Below, piece by piece: positions 13,511 through 25,256 of a stretch of DNA of 64,000 bases. The stretch's first letter is position 1. Each line of letters starts with the position of its first letter. Under the pieces are notes generated by a model. That model was not told where the DNA came from, did not search any database, and saw nothing but the letters and a program-made list of their open reading frames with translations. The position numbers were made by a program, and so were the translations under genes. The DNA comes from Solea solea (Eukaryota > Chordata > Actinopteri > Pleuronectiformes > Soleidae), in assembly GCF_958295425.1 (NCBI RefSeq), contig NC_081144.1, positions 10,477,186 to 10,541,185 on the forward strand, written 5' to 3'.

Positions 13511-14477
13511 CATGAATAGGAAGTCCGCTTTGCTCAAGTGCTTCACATTGTGTGCGCTTCATTTCTCCTTTACGCGCCACACTCATCGCAAATGAATGCA
13601 CTTTTAATGGATTGTGATTCTGTGTTACTTGTGTAATAATTCTCCGAATCTGAATTACCATAATTATGGATTTCTGCTGATTAAATTCATTTATGTGGAC
13701 TTGCAGTTAGTCTTCCCTCATGAATATTTATGATGTAAATGATGAGTGTTTGTAATTCATATGATGTTGTCGTTGTTTTTTTTGTTTTTTTTTTTCCGAG
13801 CCAATTTAATTCTAAACCAGTTACTTACTGGAACCGTCATTATTCAGTGAAACAAGAAGGACATTGTGGTGAAGTGCTCAATATATAAAATGGACCCATA
13901 TAAACTGATAGCTCTTTATAATCACAATATAACATGTTTGCAGTTATCTCATTGGTTATTAACATAACCTCCACTAATTAGTTTGCATTAGACAGAATAG
14001 AAAGTCTATTTTGGTCGATGTTAACATAGACCTGCTGTGTTTGTGATTTTCTGCTTCACGTAGAGTATCGTGCCACTTCAGAGAGGGCTGGTTTTGACAC
14101 TTTGTGCACTTGTCTAATAGAAAATGAGGAGCATAACAATGTGTGTTGAGCAGCGTAGACAGGTATTGTGTAATTGAAGCTATACAAACTGGGACGGCAG
14201 CAGCAGCATTTATAAACAGGTTTACTCACCTAACACTTTCCAATGTGATCTCTTGAAAAGAGGCTTTGAAATAAATAAATGTGAAAACTGTGTCATGTGT
14301 CGCACAGTTGCAGACTGTTCTACTTATTAATTAGACTTCACATGTCCCAGGTGTGACGCATGTGATGGTACAATGTTTATGGTGATAGCATACATATTCC
14401 TCAGAGATTTCCTTAGACTTGGCTGCAGTAGAATCTTTTCCACAGATCAGATTCTTTGTTAACTCAACAAAATTGTT

Positions 14478-14891
14478 TTAACCATATAACACCTACGTTT
14501 CTTGCTTATTTTAACAATAAAAAGGCCAGAAAATGCCCTGTGAGTAAGTGCTTTTGCCCACGTTTCCAGAATAACTTTCAATATCTGGCAGTTATTTACA
14601 ATTTACTGCATGTTAAAATAGTGTTTTAACAATTTGAAATGAAGAAAAACAAACACTATATTGTATAACAGTATCAAAAATATTTAAAATAACGTTTGTT
14701 TGAGTCTCTCAATGTCCAAAACAGCACAAAAAATGATGTTGAATCTCCAGCTTCCTGCAACAGCGCCAGTGACATAACCGTAATAACCACACGTTGGCTT
14801 TATCATGAAACTTCCTAGCTTTCGGAAACCGTCATGTCATTACAGTAACGTAAACGTGTCGTCTGCGATACGCTCGGTGTTAAAGGGTTAA
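14478..14891 (+). mobile_element. Non-autonomous transposon, orientation 1 (about 414 bp)
   Basis: The left end AACCATATAACACC and the right end GGTGTTAAAGGGTT form an imperfect inverted terminal repeat. Internal sequence at 14518-14561 is the reverse complement of 24468-24510 (gggcaaaagcacttactcac on the plus strand there). That marks a dispersed element present twice in opposite orientations. It begins about 110 bp past the TM4 exon donor. Confidence 0.65.
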
Positions 14892-14999
14892 ACTTTTTTC
14901 AAGGGCAAAAACTAGCAATAGCAATGTGGGTAAAGACCAGTGTATGTGCTGTAAGGCTGTTTGTTTAACATGTGACTGTCAGTACATAGATTTACTTAC

Positions 15000-15090
15000 T
15001 GTTATGCTCCTGTTCTTCCTCTACATTTCCCATGACCATGGCTGGAACACCAAAGGCCGACGCCAGCACCCACACACAGATATTCACCAC
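15000..15090 (-). CDS. oprl1: oprl1 fourth coding exon: TM4 and start of ECL2
   Basis: This 91-bp exon (30 codons plus one base) lies between the acceptor ttttctcag (ending 15091) and the consensus donor A|gtaagt (from 14999). It encodes VVNICVWVLASAFGVPAM followed by VMGNVEEEQEHN. It matches TM4 of opioid receptors (Trp 4.50, the ASxxGVP motif) and the acidic ECL2 that is characteristic of NOP. The phase-1 end agrees with the conserved opioid-receptor intron in ECL2. The exon is too short to be listed as a long ORF. The following exon should start with the ECL2 Cys that bonds to TM3, and it was not found in this window. Confidence 0.93.
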
Positions 15091-15270
15091 CTGAGAAAAT
15101 GATGATGTGATTGTGAATGCATTTCTTTATGTAGACATAACCTCTGTGCCTACACCTCTGTGTTGGTCTGCTTTCTCTTTCTCGTACGATAGTTTGAATC
15201 CTTCACAATCGTCCATTTTCAATTGAGCTGAAGCATTTACATTTACTGTGTCGTATCAGAGTTGGAAAAA

Positions 15271-15296
15271 ATGTATGTATGTATGTATGTATGTAG
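15271..15296. repeat. (ATGT)n microsatellite
   Basis: Six tetranucleotide units in the short intron between oprl1 exons 3 and 4. Confidence 0.95.
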
Positions 15297-15494
15297 TATG
15301 AATTCACCCCAAGGTCCTTATATTCTATAGCTTCAACACACATTGACACTACAGTACTTAATGCAATTCATAGGTTTTTATTCTCTGGAGTGAATAATAA
15401 GTCACATTTTCACATTCACAGTAGTAGATGTGTGATTCTGTATTCTAACACTATCCTGATTAAGATCATTTCAGGAAGACACTACCACGTACAC

Positions 15495-15699
15495 CAGAGT
15501 TTCTCCACCCCGGTCCACTGCCCTGCATGTTTTAAAAGTGTCCTTGCTCCGACACACTGGATTCAAATACACAGGTCGTTATCAGGCTTCTGCAGAGCTT
15601 GATGATGAGCTGACCATTCGAATCAGGTGTGCTGGAGCAAGGACACATCTAAAACATGGCAGGGCAGTGGATCCCCAAGACCGGGATTGTGAAACACTG
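15495..15699 (+). mobile_element. hAT-like MITE copy A (205 bp)
   Basis: This is a near-palindromic element whose arms read CCTTGCTCC...GGAGCAAGG and whose ends resemble CAGTGTTTCTC...GAAACACTG. It sits between oprl1 exons 3 and 4, in the 865-bp intron. The flanking octamers acgtacac and atgtaaac match at 6 of 8 positions, consistent with an aged 8-bp target duplication as made by hAT transposases. It has no coding capacity. Confidence 0.85.
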
Positions 15700-15955
15700 A
15701 TGTAAACAACATGTTCTGATCATTGTTGTTATAGTCACATCCACACTTTGTTTCATTACATCAACACGGGACTATTCAGACAGCAACCCATGTTAACATC
15801 GTCATCTAAATATTATTATGAGAATGTCAGGAGTCCAATTGTTGGGTGTCCATGTAAACTTAGTCATTGACTGTCTTCATCTCGGATCTGATGTCAGCTG
15901 TTGTTTGAAGGAGAATGAAACTGAGTATCTCACTTTTGAGAAGAACCCTCTTTAC

Positions 15956-16138
15956 CTTGGCCTTGTGAGGCGTCCTCATGTCCAGCGCCTTGACAGGGTG
16001 GCAGACGGCCACATACCTGTCCATACTCATCACTGTCAGGGTGAAGGTGCTGGTGAACATGTTGTAGTAGTCGATAGACACCACCGCCTTGCACAAAGCG
16101 TTCCCAAAAGGCCAGAAGCCCAGGAAGACGTCTGTGCC
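15956..16138 (-). CDS. oprl1: oprl1 third coding exon: ECL1, TM3, DRY, ICL2
   Basis: This 183-bp exon (61 codons, phase 0 at both ends) lies between the acceptor ttttccag (ending 16139) and the donor AAG|gtaaag (from 15955). It encodes [17 protein letters not shown], with the conserved Trp-Pro-Phe-Gly of ECL1 and the disulfide Cys 3.25. Then comes [14 protein letters not shown] with Asp 3.32, which contacts the ligand amine, and next [17 protein letters not shown], with the DRY microswitch. It ends RTPHKAK in ICL2. Translation past the donor quickly loses family resemblance and stops. The plus-strand 143-aa frame across this exon is a shadow. Confidence 0.97.
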
Positions 16139-16959
16139 CTGGAAAACATCCACAATTACTACGACTCAAACACAAAAATACAGCTAGAAACAGAGCAGAG
16201 AGGTTACGGCTCCACTGAAATATCACATTGGACGGTTAATTTTAAGTGAAAAAGGAAGTGGTTCAGTGGAGCAAGGGATTGTTAACACCTCACAACCATA
16301 CAATGACTGATAAAGTCCATTGAACATTTAATGGCTGGGAGGAGAGCCACACCATCAGTTTTTATGGGCTTTTTAATGCAGGGTGCAAAGAATTGATCAG
16401 TTTATGTCATTATGCAAAAAACACTCTTTAATCCAACACTAGGAGTGCGGAATTTTTATATGAGATGATTTCTGTCAGAGTAATAATTTCTCTTCAAGTA
16501 ACTGGATTGTATGTTTAAAAAGAAGTTGTGTCCCAAAATGATATATTAATCAACAATAGAATAGATACTGGTGTTATATGATAAGCTTCAAGGCCATAAA
16601 TCAGCCAAATGATGGTTATGCTTTCATATAAATCACTGAGAAACCAAATTAGTTTGGTTTAATGTTCGTGTGTCAGATTTAAATCAGTGATGGAGTGCGG
16701 AGCCAAACTATATCCACGATATATCATACGAATTGAGTTGTTACATGGTTCCAAAAGGAAAGCTAAAGATATTTTTTTTTCTTTGTTTTGTCTTTCTGAG
16801 ATGGTGTCGTTAATCACCTTGAGTTAGGAAACACATTATATTCCATATTTACCTCATTGCATTGGGCAAAGGAAAAAGTGCGCTATATCTGGTCACTGTT
16901 CTTACCATGCTCAAGAACGTGAACCTTCTCTTTGTGACATGATAGTGGACCTGGTCAGA

Positions 16960-17300
16960 CCTGGTATCAACATCTTGAGTGATCAGATTTGATCAGAATT
17001 AAAGGCACACATTTGAAATATGAAAACGGATGCTGCTTTGTTGGTCTGATACACATGTGGCCACATTCTTTTATCAGCATGGACACAAATGTGTCCTTGG
17101 CTTTGTTTTCACACCTAATAGTCCGCTAGACTCAGAACGCTTGGGGACTCCGACTTCACTTTAGTGAAACAAACCGAACCTTTTGAATAACGTATTCTCC
17201 TCCTCGCCTGAGGCGGCGCTGCATTAAGAATTACTGAAGGAGAAGACAAGACCCTATGGGTTTGATTAAGAAGGGCTGGTGTGAATGCACCCTAAAGGAG
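16960..17300. repeat. Likely degraded DNA-transposon sequence upstream of exon 3
   Basis: The stretches ttcacacctaatagtccgct, tagtgaaacaaaccgaacct and gtgtgaatgcaccctaaagg are words typical of non-autonomous DNA transposons in fish. It occupies part of the 1396-bp intron between the TM2 and TM3 exons. It has no clean termini, so this is tentative. Confidence 0.35.
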
Positions 17301-17534
17301 CAGGTCTGGACAGGGTCATAGTGGGGGTTGCTAATCTGTCAGGCTAGGGGTCAGAGGGGCTAACAGTATTTGTTAAAAAATAAATCTCTTTTATGAAGTG
17401 AAAATGCTTTGGTTGAGGATTGGCATGGTGTAGTGAAACTGCTGTTTTTCTTCCTATCAATCTAAATCAAACAATCAATCAATCCACCAACAAAAAGATT
17501 CTGCTGTACGTCTAAGTGCTTGAGTAAGTCATAC

Positions 17535-17622
17535 CTGGAAAGGTAAAGTAGCCAGGAACAACGAGTCAGCCAGAGCCAGGTTAAAGATGTAGATGTTCGT
17601 TGCCGTCTTCATCTTAGTGTAC
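17535..17622 (-). CDS. oprl1: oprl1 second coding exon: ICL1 and TM2
   Basis: This 88-bp exon lies between the acceptor ccacag (ending 17623) and the donor CAG|gtatga (from 17534). Its first base completes the Arg codon from the TM1 exon. It then encodes 29 residues beginning [19 protein letters not shown] and ending [26 protein letters not shown] is the invariant opioid-receptor ICL1/TM2 signature and includes the sodium-site Asp (2.50). It is too short to appear as an isolated long ORF and was found by reading the minus strand. It ends in phase 0. In mammalian opioid receptor genes this segment continues into TM3 without an intron, so the break after Gln is an extra intron. Confidence 0.95.
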
Positions 17623-18049
17623 CTGTGGTGAGCGGAGGCAAAGAGACACACCGACTTAATGTAATGAGAAAACCTGAGACAGGTTCCTGGCCATATCACT
17701 TTCGGTCACACACACACACACACAATTTAACACCTTAATCAAACAGCGGCAGTCCATTCAGGTTTCAATCCAGTATGCAGTTTGCATCTCAATTAGAGAC
17801 CGTGGCTGCAGGTGAATCATACCGTTAGTATGCACAGAGCGTTTTCAGGAGGTGCCTCTGCTAAAAGCGCAGATCATAATGAGACTGGGGGGGATGCTTT
17901 TACCCTGAGCACCTCGCAGCAGCAGGAGCGAGGACATTGTTAACACCAGCGGTGACCGTCGGAATCAAAACCCTGAATCCGGGCAAAGCTAACGTAGAGC
18001 ATGTGCTGCTCATTTCAGTTGAAGGTCATCGTGATAATAGAGCGTCATC

Positions 18050-18185
18050 CTGGTAAGAGCGGGGTAAACCCTGCACAGGTCACCGGTCAATCGTAGTTCA
18101 CTCTCATTCATGGTCAATTGAGAGGGGTCCGGTTCACCTCTGCATATTTTTGACTGTGGGAGGTAATCGGAGAACATGCAAATGA
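18050..18185 (+). repeat. Teleost dispersed repeat, copy 2 (diverged)
   Basis: The stretches gcggggtaaaccctgcacag, catggtcaattgag, gactgtgggaggtaatcgga and gaacatgcaaat match the family order, with deletions. It is near the TM2 exon, within the 30 kb intron. Confidence 0.6.
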
Positions 18186-18729
18186 GAATGAAATGCTGGT
18201 CGTATTAGAGAAAAGAGAGAGACGACAGATAATCACATTTCTGAAGCTATTTCACCTTCTTCCGCGAGAGCATAATGAAAGCATAAATCTACAAATGCTG
18301 TGTGAGAGTCCAGTACAATTATTCCTGCTGTGACAAAAAAACTGCCAGGGGATGACACTTGTGCAGCAAATTAGCTCCCTTCAAAATCTGTGAAGCGAAA
18401 CCAATTAGTACAAACACAACAGGGAGTTAGAGCGGAGAAGAACACAACTCAAAGTTAATAAAACTAGAGAGTGAAAAAAGACAATATATACCACAAGTGC
18501 GGTAACAAAATTGTTAAAAGGAAACGTCATGTACTGAATGAATTTGACAAGTCGCGTGTTCCGTTGCTCCGATGCAATCACGGAGTGAAATGATCATTTC
18601 CCGCCCCCAAATCAATAGAAATGGATTACTTTGCGGCAACTGCTCGATCACCTGAAAAGCGGTGACTGCAAACACAACTCTCATGTGCACCGTTAACAGC
18701 GTCTCTATGTTAATCTGGCAGTTTTGGTA

Positions 18730-18806
18730 ACAAACAAACAAACAAACAAACAAACAAACAAAGCTGAAAATGAAATCAAGTCTGCTTTGCTTTGCTTTGC
18801 TTTGCT
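18730..18806. repeat. (CAAA)n and (CTTTG)n microsatellites
   Basis: A CAAA array (18730-18762) is followed 20 bp later by a CTTTG array (18785-18806). Confidence 0.95.
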
Positions 18807-19744
18807 CGTATCATAGCTGTCCTGGCTCATTTCCTGCTCTTGTATGAGAACAGCCTGTGACACAGAAACAAAACAGAAATCACATTTTCAGATAAACTGT
18901 GTTCTCTGTTGTCGTGCCTCTTGAGAGAGAGAGAGAGATAATAACGTGATCCAGCCAAACCAACACAACCAAACAGGAAACATTCATTTCATAAACAGAT
19001 AGTTCTCAGTGTGACTGATATGAATCGTATTAATCTGCCCGCACTCCAACAAAGACAGGAAAGCCACACAACACTGGGCCACTTTCTTTGAAACAATAGC
19101 AGCAAGCAGACATTTTCTTGCTCAGATCATTGAGAACAGCCACTGCTTCATCAGCGTAAGGGGCAGCTGTCTGCCTCAAACTGGTGGATTGGAAATCAAT
19201 TTCATTATATTAAGATTTACCATGTTTGACGATGCAATCTCTTAATACATTAACTACAGTCTTTCCCTAAGTTTCTTTTGTTTTCAAACTTCAGCATCTT
19301 TACCCACACAATGTAAGGAAATGATGGCTACTAGCCCACGTTTGTACAAGTTTAAAATTGACACAATATTCTATTATATAGTTCAGTAAATTGATTCACG
19401 TGTACATTTATTATTGACAGTGCAAACATATGAATTTTGTAGTTATTTCACATCATTTGTAACAGCATTCTTAATTGAATGAAAGTATAATATGGATAAC
19501 AGTGGAATTCAACATAAAGGCGTGGTAATTATCTGCAAATGATTTAGTCTTTTTGACGTCATTCATGTCCTCGTGCGTCAAAAAGACATTTCCTTCACTT
19601 CTTTTCTTGGAGGGAGCATAAATCTGAGGACTCTTTCATCTGCTGCGCTGTTCACTTTCAAATATTAATAATCACTTTAAATTATTCACACACTGCCAGT
19701 CTATACAGTGTCGGCTTGAATGCGCAGTCACACCCTTGCGGAGG

Positions 19745-19747
<3 letters not shown>

Positions 19748-19775
<28 letters not shown>
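19748..19775. repeat. (TG)n microsatellite
   Basis: Fourteen TG units in the 30 kb intron. Confidence 0.95.
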
Positions 19776-20154
19776 CTACTGACAACTGATGCTGATAAAC
19801 TAACTACACAGTACAACATTTAAGTATTTATTTAGAATATTTACAGTGGGATTTTTTTGAATTCAACAAAAGACTAAAACTCGGCTTCTGAAATATTCTC
19901 AATGTGACAATTAGGCACCTGCTCCATCTGTCGTACGGTTAAAGATCCCCTGTCTGTTTTACTGCTACTAACTGATTTACAATTCAGCTCATGCTGGAAC
20001 AGCACATTCCTTTTTGCCGCTTATGTCTGAGTTTATTAAGAGCAGGTGAGGATGATGATGACAACCTTTTTCTCTATCAACAGGCCCACGTTCCATTTGA
20101 ATTGAAGATCATCTTGTTGACATTCTCACCTTCCTTTTTGTGCGCGTGTTTTTA

Positions 20155-20300
20155 TTTATTCATTTGTTGCCAACTGCTTTATCCTCTGCAGCGCTGCAGG
20201 TGAGCTGGAGATAATACCCAGCGGACACAAGGTGAAAGGTGGGGTACAAGATGGACAGGTCACCCGTCCATCACGGGGCCAACATACAAAGATGAGCAGC
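20155..20300 (+). repeat. Teleost dispersed repeat, copy 3
   Basis: It contains gcgctgcaggtgagctgg, ggtggggtacaagatggaca and cccgtccatcacggggccaa. A further fragment with gagaacatgcaaactccaca lies at 20710-20750, next to hAT-like MITE copy B. Confidence 0.6.
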
Positions 20301-20754
20301 CTTTCACTATGAGTCACATCTGTGGTCGATTTGGATGATCCAATGAACATAATCCCCATCGCTGGATTATTGTAATTCTCTGTATGTTGGTTTAGACCGG
20401 TCATCTGCAGCTTGCCTTTTAACAGGAACAAAGAAGAGAGACCACATCACACCTGTGTTGCACTGGCTTCCTATTTGTTTTAGGGTTGATTTTAAAATTG
20501 TATTATATTTAAATGTCAGACATGGACTGCGTTTCAGATTCTGTTGAGCAGCCTGCCAGGATTGATACATACAGTATAGTTCTACCAATCACTGGGTCAA
20601 GATGCCCAGCGCTCCCTATCTCTCTCTGATCTTCCATTCCAAAGACGTGATGAACAACAGGCCTTCTGTGTGACACCAAGTGTGAGATTAGGACTTACAG
20701 TTGGCCGAGGATTGGAAAGAGAACATGCAAACTCCACAGAGAAAGGTCTTACAC

Positions 20755-20951
20755 CAGTGTTTCTCAACCACCGGTACTGGGGACCCACTGCCCTGCCATG
20801 TTTTAGAAGTGTCCTTGCTCCAACACACCTGATTCAAATACACAGGTCGCTTGATGACGAGCTGACCATTTGAATCAGGTGTGTTGGAGCAAGGACACTT
20901 CTAAAACATGGCAGGGTAGTCGGTCCCCAGGACCAGGATTGAGAGACAATG
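20755..20951 (+). mobile_element. hAT-like MITE copy B (197 bp)
   Basis: Same family as copy A, with a central deletion that removes the ttatcaggcttctgcagag stretch. It begins CAGTGTTTCTCAACC and ends in a mutated CAATG. The flanking octamers tcttacac and acttacac agree at 7 of 8 bases, so the target duplication is clear. It lies inside the 30 kb oprl1 intron, directly after a fragment of another dispersed repeat. Confidence 0.88.
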
Positions 20952-23900
20952 ACTTACACCTACAGGTGATACAGGTGAGAAGGTGTAGATCTAGGTCTAG
21001 TCCACATGTTTTTGCTAAAAGTCCGTCTCAAATACTGCACCCGAGTAAGGATAGGTTTATCTTAGCTTCAACTGCAAGTCTGAAAGACTTCTTCTGTCTT
21101 TCAGCGTGTATTGTCGTTCTGCAAGAAAACCAGTTAAGTTTGATTCCCAAGGAAAACTGAGCTGAACACAAGAGGCACAAGTCAGGAACTGCAGAAAACA
21201 GAATATATGAATACAGTATGTTCCTTATGTGCAAATGGTCCAAGAAACAAAATGAAAGAACTGTTCTGCAAACAACATGAATACATTTTCAGAGACGTCA
21301 GTCTATTGATGCTATTTACATGAAGGGCATTACATTATGTAGGGACCAACAACCAATGATTTTAAACTATTCACATACGTAACATTATTATTTGGATGAC
21401 TTGAGTAACTACAGGACGATGAATTCTGCAGTAAAAAAGTATAACAAACAAGAAAACGGGGAACAGTTTGCATTCTGTTTTCCACAAAAAATGATTAATG
21501 ACTCATTCATGAAACTTTTCTCTGCGTGACATAATGTGCTAAATAAGTCTTCCATCCATCAGTGTGTCCATGACTGAGACAAAATATGTCCTCGCCACAC
21601 AAAACACTTCCAGGGCCAGTGAATTGTTTTGTGCCGTTCGTCTGCAGGGCTCTGATGAGTTCTGGGCCCCCCCGTGCTGCAAAGGACGCTGTATCTAAAA
21701 CCAAGACCTTCACCACTTTGTTATATAGATTCTGAGTAGCTGTTGAAGGGAGAACTTGTTTTTTATCACGAATAACACTGCAGATCTGACCCAGCACAAT
21801 GAATGAGACAACAGTGAAAAAGATGTGATCATAATGAAAGGAGAGCTTGACCACACTCCTCTTTCATCTTCATCGGGAGGCAGCTGTAGATGAGTAATAC
21901 GGTTTATTTAACTAGTTATCATTGAATTATTTGCACATATGATTCATACTGAGTAAGCTGTTCCTTTACTCCCAGACAAGTGAGTAGGAGGGAATTTTAA
22001 TAACTTATTTTCTAAAGAGTACCATTGTGGGTCATGTCCATGATGAGAAGCACATTTTCAGAATATTTCAACAATTTGATCATTATTAAATAAAGTGGTC
22101 GTTACTGAAGTTTAGGGAAAAACTTCCACATGAATAACACAGAGATTTATATTAGGAAAGACAATAGAAACCCTGTCTCAAATATAACATCTGATATACA
22201 GTACATGCTTATACTACATTAGACAAACGTCATTCTGCTGATAGGGATATCAGACCAGACCAGACCAGATGAGTCTTCTATGGCTCTTTGTGGTCAGCAA
22301 ATACAACATCTTTTCATTTCCACTGGATCACATGTCAATTTTAAGAGGATCGACAGAGAAAGACAGAGAGAATAACTCCTGCAACAACTGATCTGATCCC
22401 AGCAAAGAGTCAGGGTGGGATTACATGAAGAGTTGGAAGAAAATTGGCAACTTTTCTAACTTGCAAAACTACTGCATACGTGAGCAATGCACAAGTTTTA
22501 AAAGCATTTGGGCAAAACACATTTGGCCAGCTCTGTCAGAACATCAAAACATTATACCTATATAAACAAACACATTTTGTTTCCATTTAAAAAAAAAGAA
22601 ATACAAATCCCTTCACCTCCTCCTCCCTCTACATTTCTGGGCTGTTTAGGACGCATCCGACACGGCAAAGCATCATTAGAGAGCACAACACTTGAATTCT
22701 GCCAAATCTTCAGTATAAGTATCATTTTTCACAATAAACCCTTTGCTTTTTCTTTTGTGTCTTTGTGTTGCATTCACTCCCCACCCCTGTGCACTAATGA
22801 CACGCTTTCATAAAGACTTATTTATCTGTATCCTGCCATAGTATCAGACCTTTCAAAGCGCTGTCTGACTTCAGAGGAAAGAGCTCTTGAAGGAAAGCCC
22901 ATCACGATGGCAATCACACAATCCAATTCATGGCTGCCAGCTGCTGCAGAGGTACCACCATAGTGTTATTATCTCAGACCTCCTCTGGTGCCATCAGCCC
23001 TATTTTTCAAATTCTTTAAGCATCCCTCAAAGCACTCCAATGACGTACTATTATCTCTGCCTAGCTGAAAGGGGATTCAAGTGAACAGTGAGCTGGATTA
23101 TGGGAACACGTATGGTGATGTCAAACAGTAAATTCAGAGTGTTGGCATGTATTATCAGGATTTCAATACTCCTTTTGTAGTAAATGTCCACAATCGCAAC
23201 AAGTGCATTAGACATACTGTCGACAGTGAGTGTGCTCCACCTATAGGTATAATAACAAATACATTTAAATGTGTGATTCAATGGTTCTAGCACATCCCAT
23301 AGCATAGCAATAGCTTCATAAACTATAGACTATTTAGAGCTGCAACAAACATACTGTTACTCCTGTTTAACCTCATGAGTCAGCTGATCTTGAGGTTTCA
23401 TATTTGTGAGGTGGAAAAAGGGAGATGATATTCAGCCGTCAATCGATATATATAGCGGTTGGTTTGGAAAAGGTACGAAAAACTCTGTGGTTTCACCAGA
23501 AATAACTGTGGAAACACTTTTCTCTGTCCCTAAAGATTCCTACATACGTCCCTAGAGTAGTCTGATAGGTTTGATAGCAGTGTTAGTTCTTCTGTATTCT
23601 GTTAAAGGCACTTTGAGAGGTTTGTGGGTCGTATGTGACATGTTTTTTGTCTTATTTCAAAGACAAACACACGATAATAGTGTGCACCTTTTTGATTTTA
23701 TGCACTTTATGCACCTGAGATGACAAACACGTTTATTTTTTATTTAAAAAAGTTGCAGCTTTTTGTTTTTTTACGCACTTCGAGTTGTGGGAAGGACAGG
23801 TACGACCACAATCATTTTACTGCTAGTTATTTTATTATGTTTTTTAATGCACTTTTTGATGAACGTTTTAAATGTGTCATCACCTGCTGCTTACTGGCTG

Positions 23901-24396
23901 CACAAAATGTCTGGCCCAGCTTAATTTCTTGGTTTGAAAATGCGGCCCAACTGAGATTGTAATTGTATAATTGTATAATAGTCCTGCTCTACAGGTTTCC
24001 TATGAAATATTTTGTCCTCATCACCGCTACCAAGCCACACTCCACCCCCCCATGACTAACCCAGTAGCCTGTGGCAAGCAGTGACAAATATCTTGGCCAC
24101 TGCACCACTATCAAGACAAATTCTGTCTGTCATATGAACCTTTTTCTTTGCAGAGTGCAGGTTTTAAAGCAGTTATCCTGAAAAAAAATTCCTCTCCATA
24201 TTTCACGCATTGCACACTGTTTGCAAAGTTGAGTAAAAACTGAAAAAGAAAAAAAGTGTGAGATGAAATAATATTTACCCCGTAACATTTAGTGCAAGCG
24301 CACTTTGCTGTACATAGTCTCCATTTTTCGCCCTGATTTTGGAGACTAAATGTATTTTATACTGTTCATTTTTCAAATTTAACAGGCAAAATCTGG

Positions 24397-24572
24397 TGTT
24401 GAAATGGTTAATACACCATTTCAACACATAGTAAATTGTTTATTTAAATGTTATTCTGGATAAATGGGCAAAAGCACTTACTCACAGGACATTTTCTGGC
24501 CCTTTTATGCTTACAATAATCAGAAAAACAGTCCAGACGGACATTTTGAGGCTTAGGTGTTAAAAGGTTAAA
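24397..24572 (-). mobile_element. Non-autonomous transposon, orientation 2 (partial)
   Basis: It shares gtaaattg, ttattctgg and gggcaaaagcacttactcac with the reverse complement of 14518-14640. It ends GGTGTTAAAAGGTTAA, like the right terminus of the first copy. The other half is deleted or too diverged to follow. Confidence 0.6.
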
Positions 24573-25210
24573 TAAATAAATAAACAAATAAAAATACAAA
24601 GTAAAAATCAAGGACAAGGGAAAAACATCTTCAGGCCTTTAAGTATTAGAGAGTGATTTTAACAGAAGAGCGTCTGAGATGAGGCATCACGCCATCCAAG
24701 CTTTTCACTCCTGATACAATAATAACATTCACTAATACAGAGGGGGTGTTTTAGAATCTTTAAAAGCACAGGGGGAATTCAGAAAGGTCACGCAGGAGCT
24801 TTCAAATAGTTTATTTTCCTTTCCCATGAAGGAAACAGTCATTCTTGTTACGTCACATTTGTTTCCTGCTCTGTATGAACACAGCACAAATGCTCTCATG
24901 TCCTCACTGAACTACGAAATGACTTTAAGCAAAGTCTTTAGTGTTACAATTTATCGCTGCATCTAAAAAGAGTTTATCTCCGTTAAATGGCATGTTTCGT
25001 GTTTTTAGATGCAACCTTAGAGGAAGTGATTTGTAAACAGAGTAATATAGGGCGTGGGATAAAGATCATCTAACTCACATTTAAGGTTGGACCCTAAAAA
25101 AAACCAAAATCCTCTCACTGAAGCCGATGGTGTTTGATGTTCCCTTTGGTGTGTGTGTGTGCTTCTGATGGGTTGAGTCCACTCAACGATGCTTCAGCAG
25201 AGCTGATCCT

Positions 25211-25217
25211 GTGTGTG

Positions 25218-25254
<37 letters not shown>
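25211..25254. repeat. (GT)n microsatellite
   Basis: GT run with a single C interruption; a shorter GT run lies 60 bp before it. Confidence 0.95.

Positions 25255-25256
<2 letters not shown>

Larger units (their letters stand above)
1..14999 (-). other. oprl1: oprl1 intron 3' of the TM4 exon (left side open)
   Basis: This is sequence downstream of the phase-1 donor at 14999. A TM5-TM7 exon would be a continuous frame of well over 100 codons with motifs such as CWTP and NPxLY. No such frame is present on the minus strand, so the intron probably continues past position 1. Contents: a dispersed repeat (794-1030), a CpG-richer segment (1180-1760), LINE tails near 3790, 11070 and 13370, a LINE coding remnant (6835-7640), two MITEs, and microsatellites. 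Stretches 1760-3780, 3870-6830, 7640-9420, 9680-10960 and 11860-13360 show no gene or structured feature that I can support. Confidence 0.7.

Noticed and set aside
15818..16249. Plus-strand 143-codon frame
   Set aside because: It is the antisense shadow of the oprl1 TM3 exon on the minus strand.
21507..21854. Minus-strand 115-codon frame with a hydrophobic start
   Set aside because: Inside the oprl1 intron, no known motif and no sign of a transcript; chance cannot be excluded but nothing supports it.
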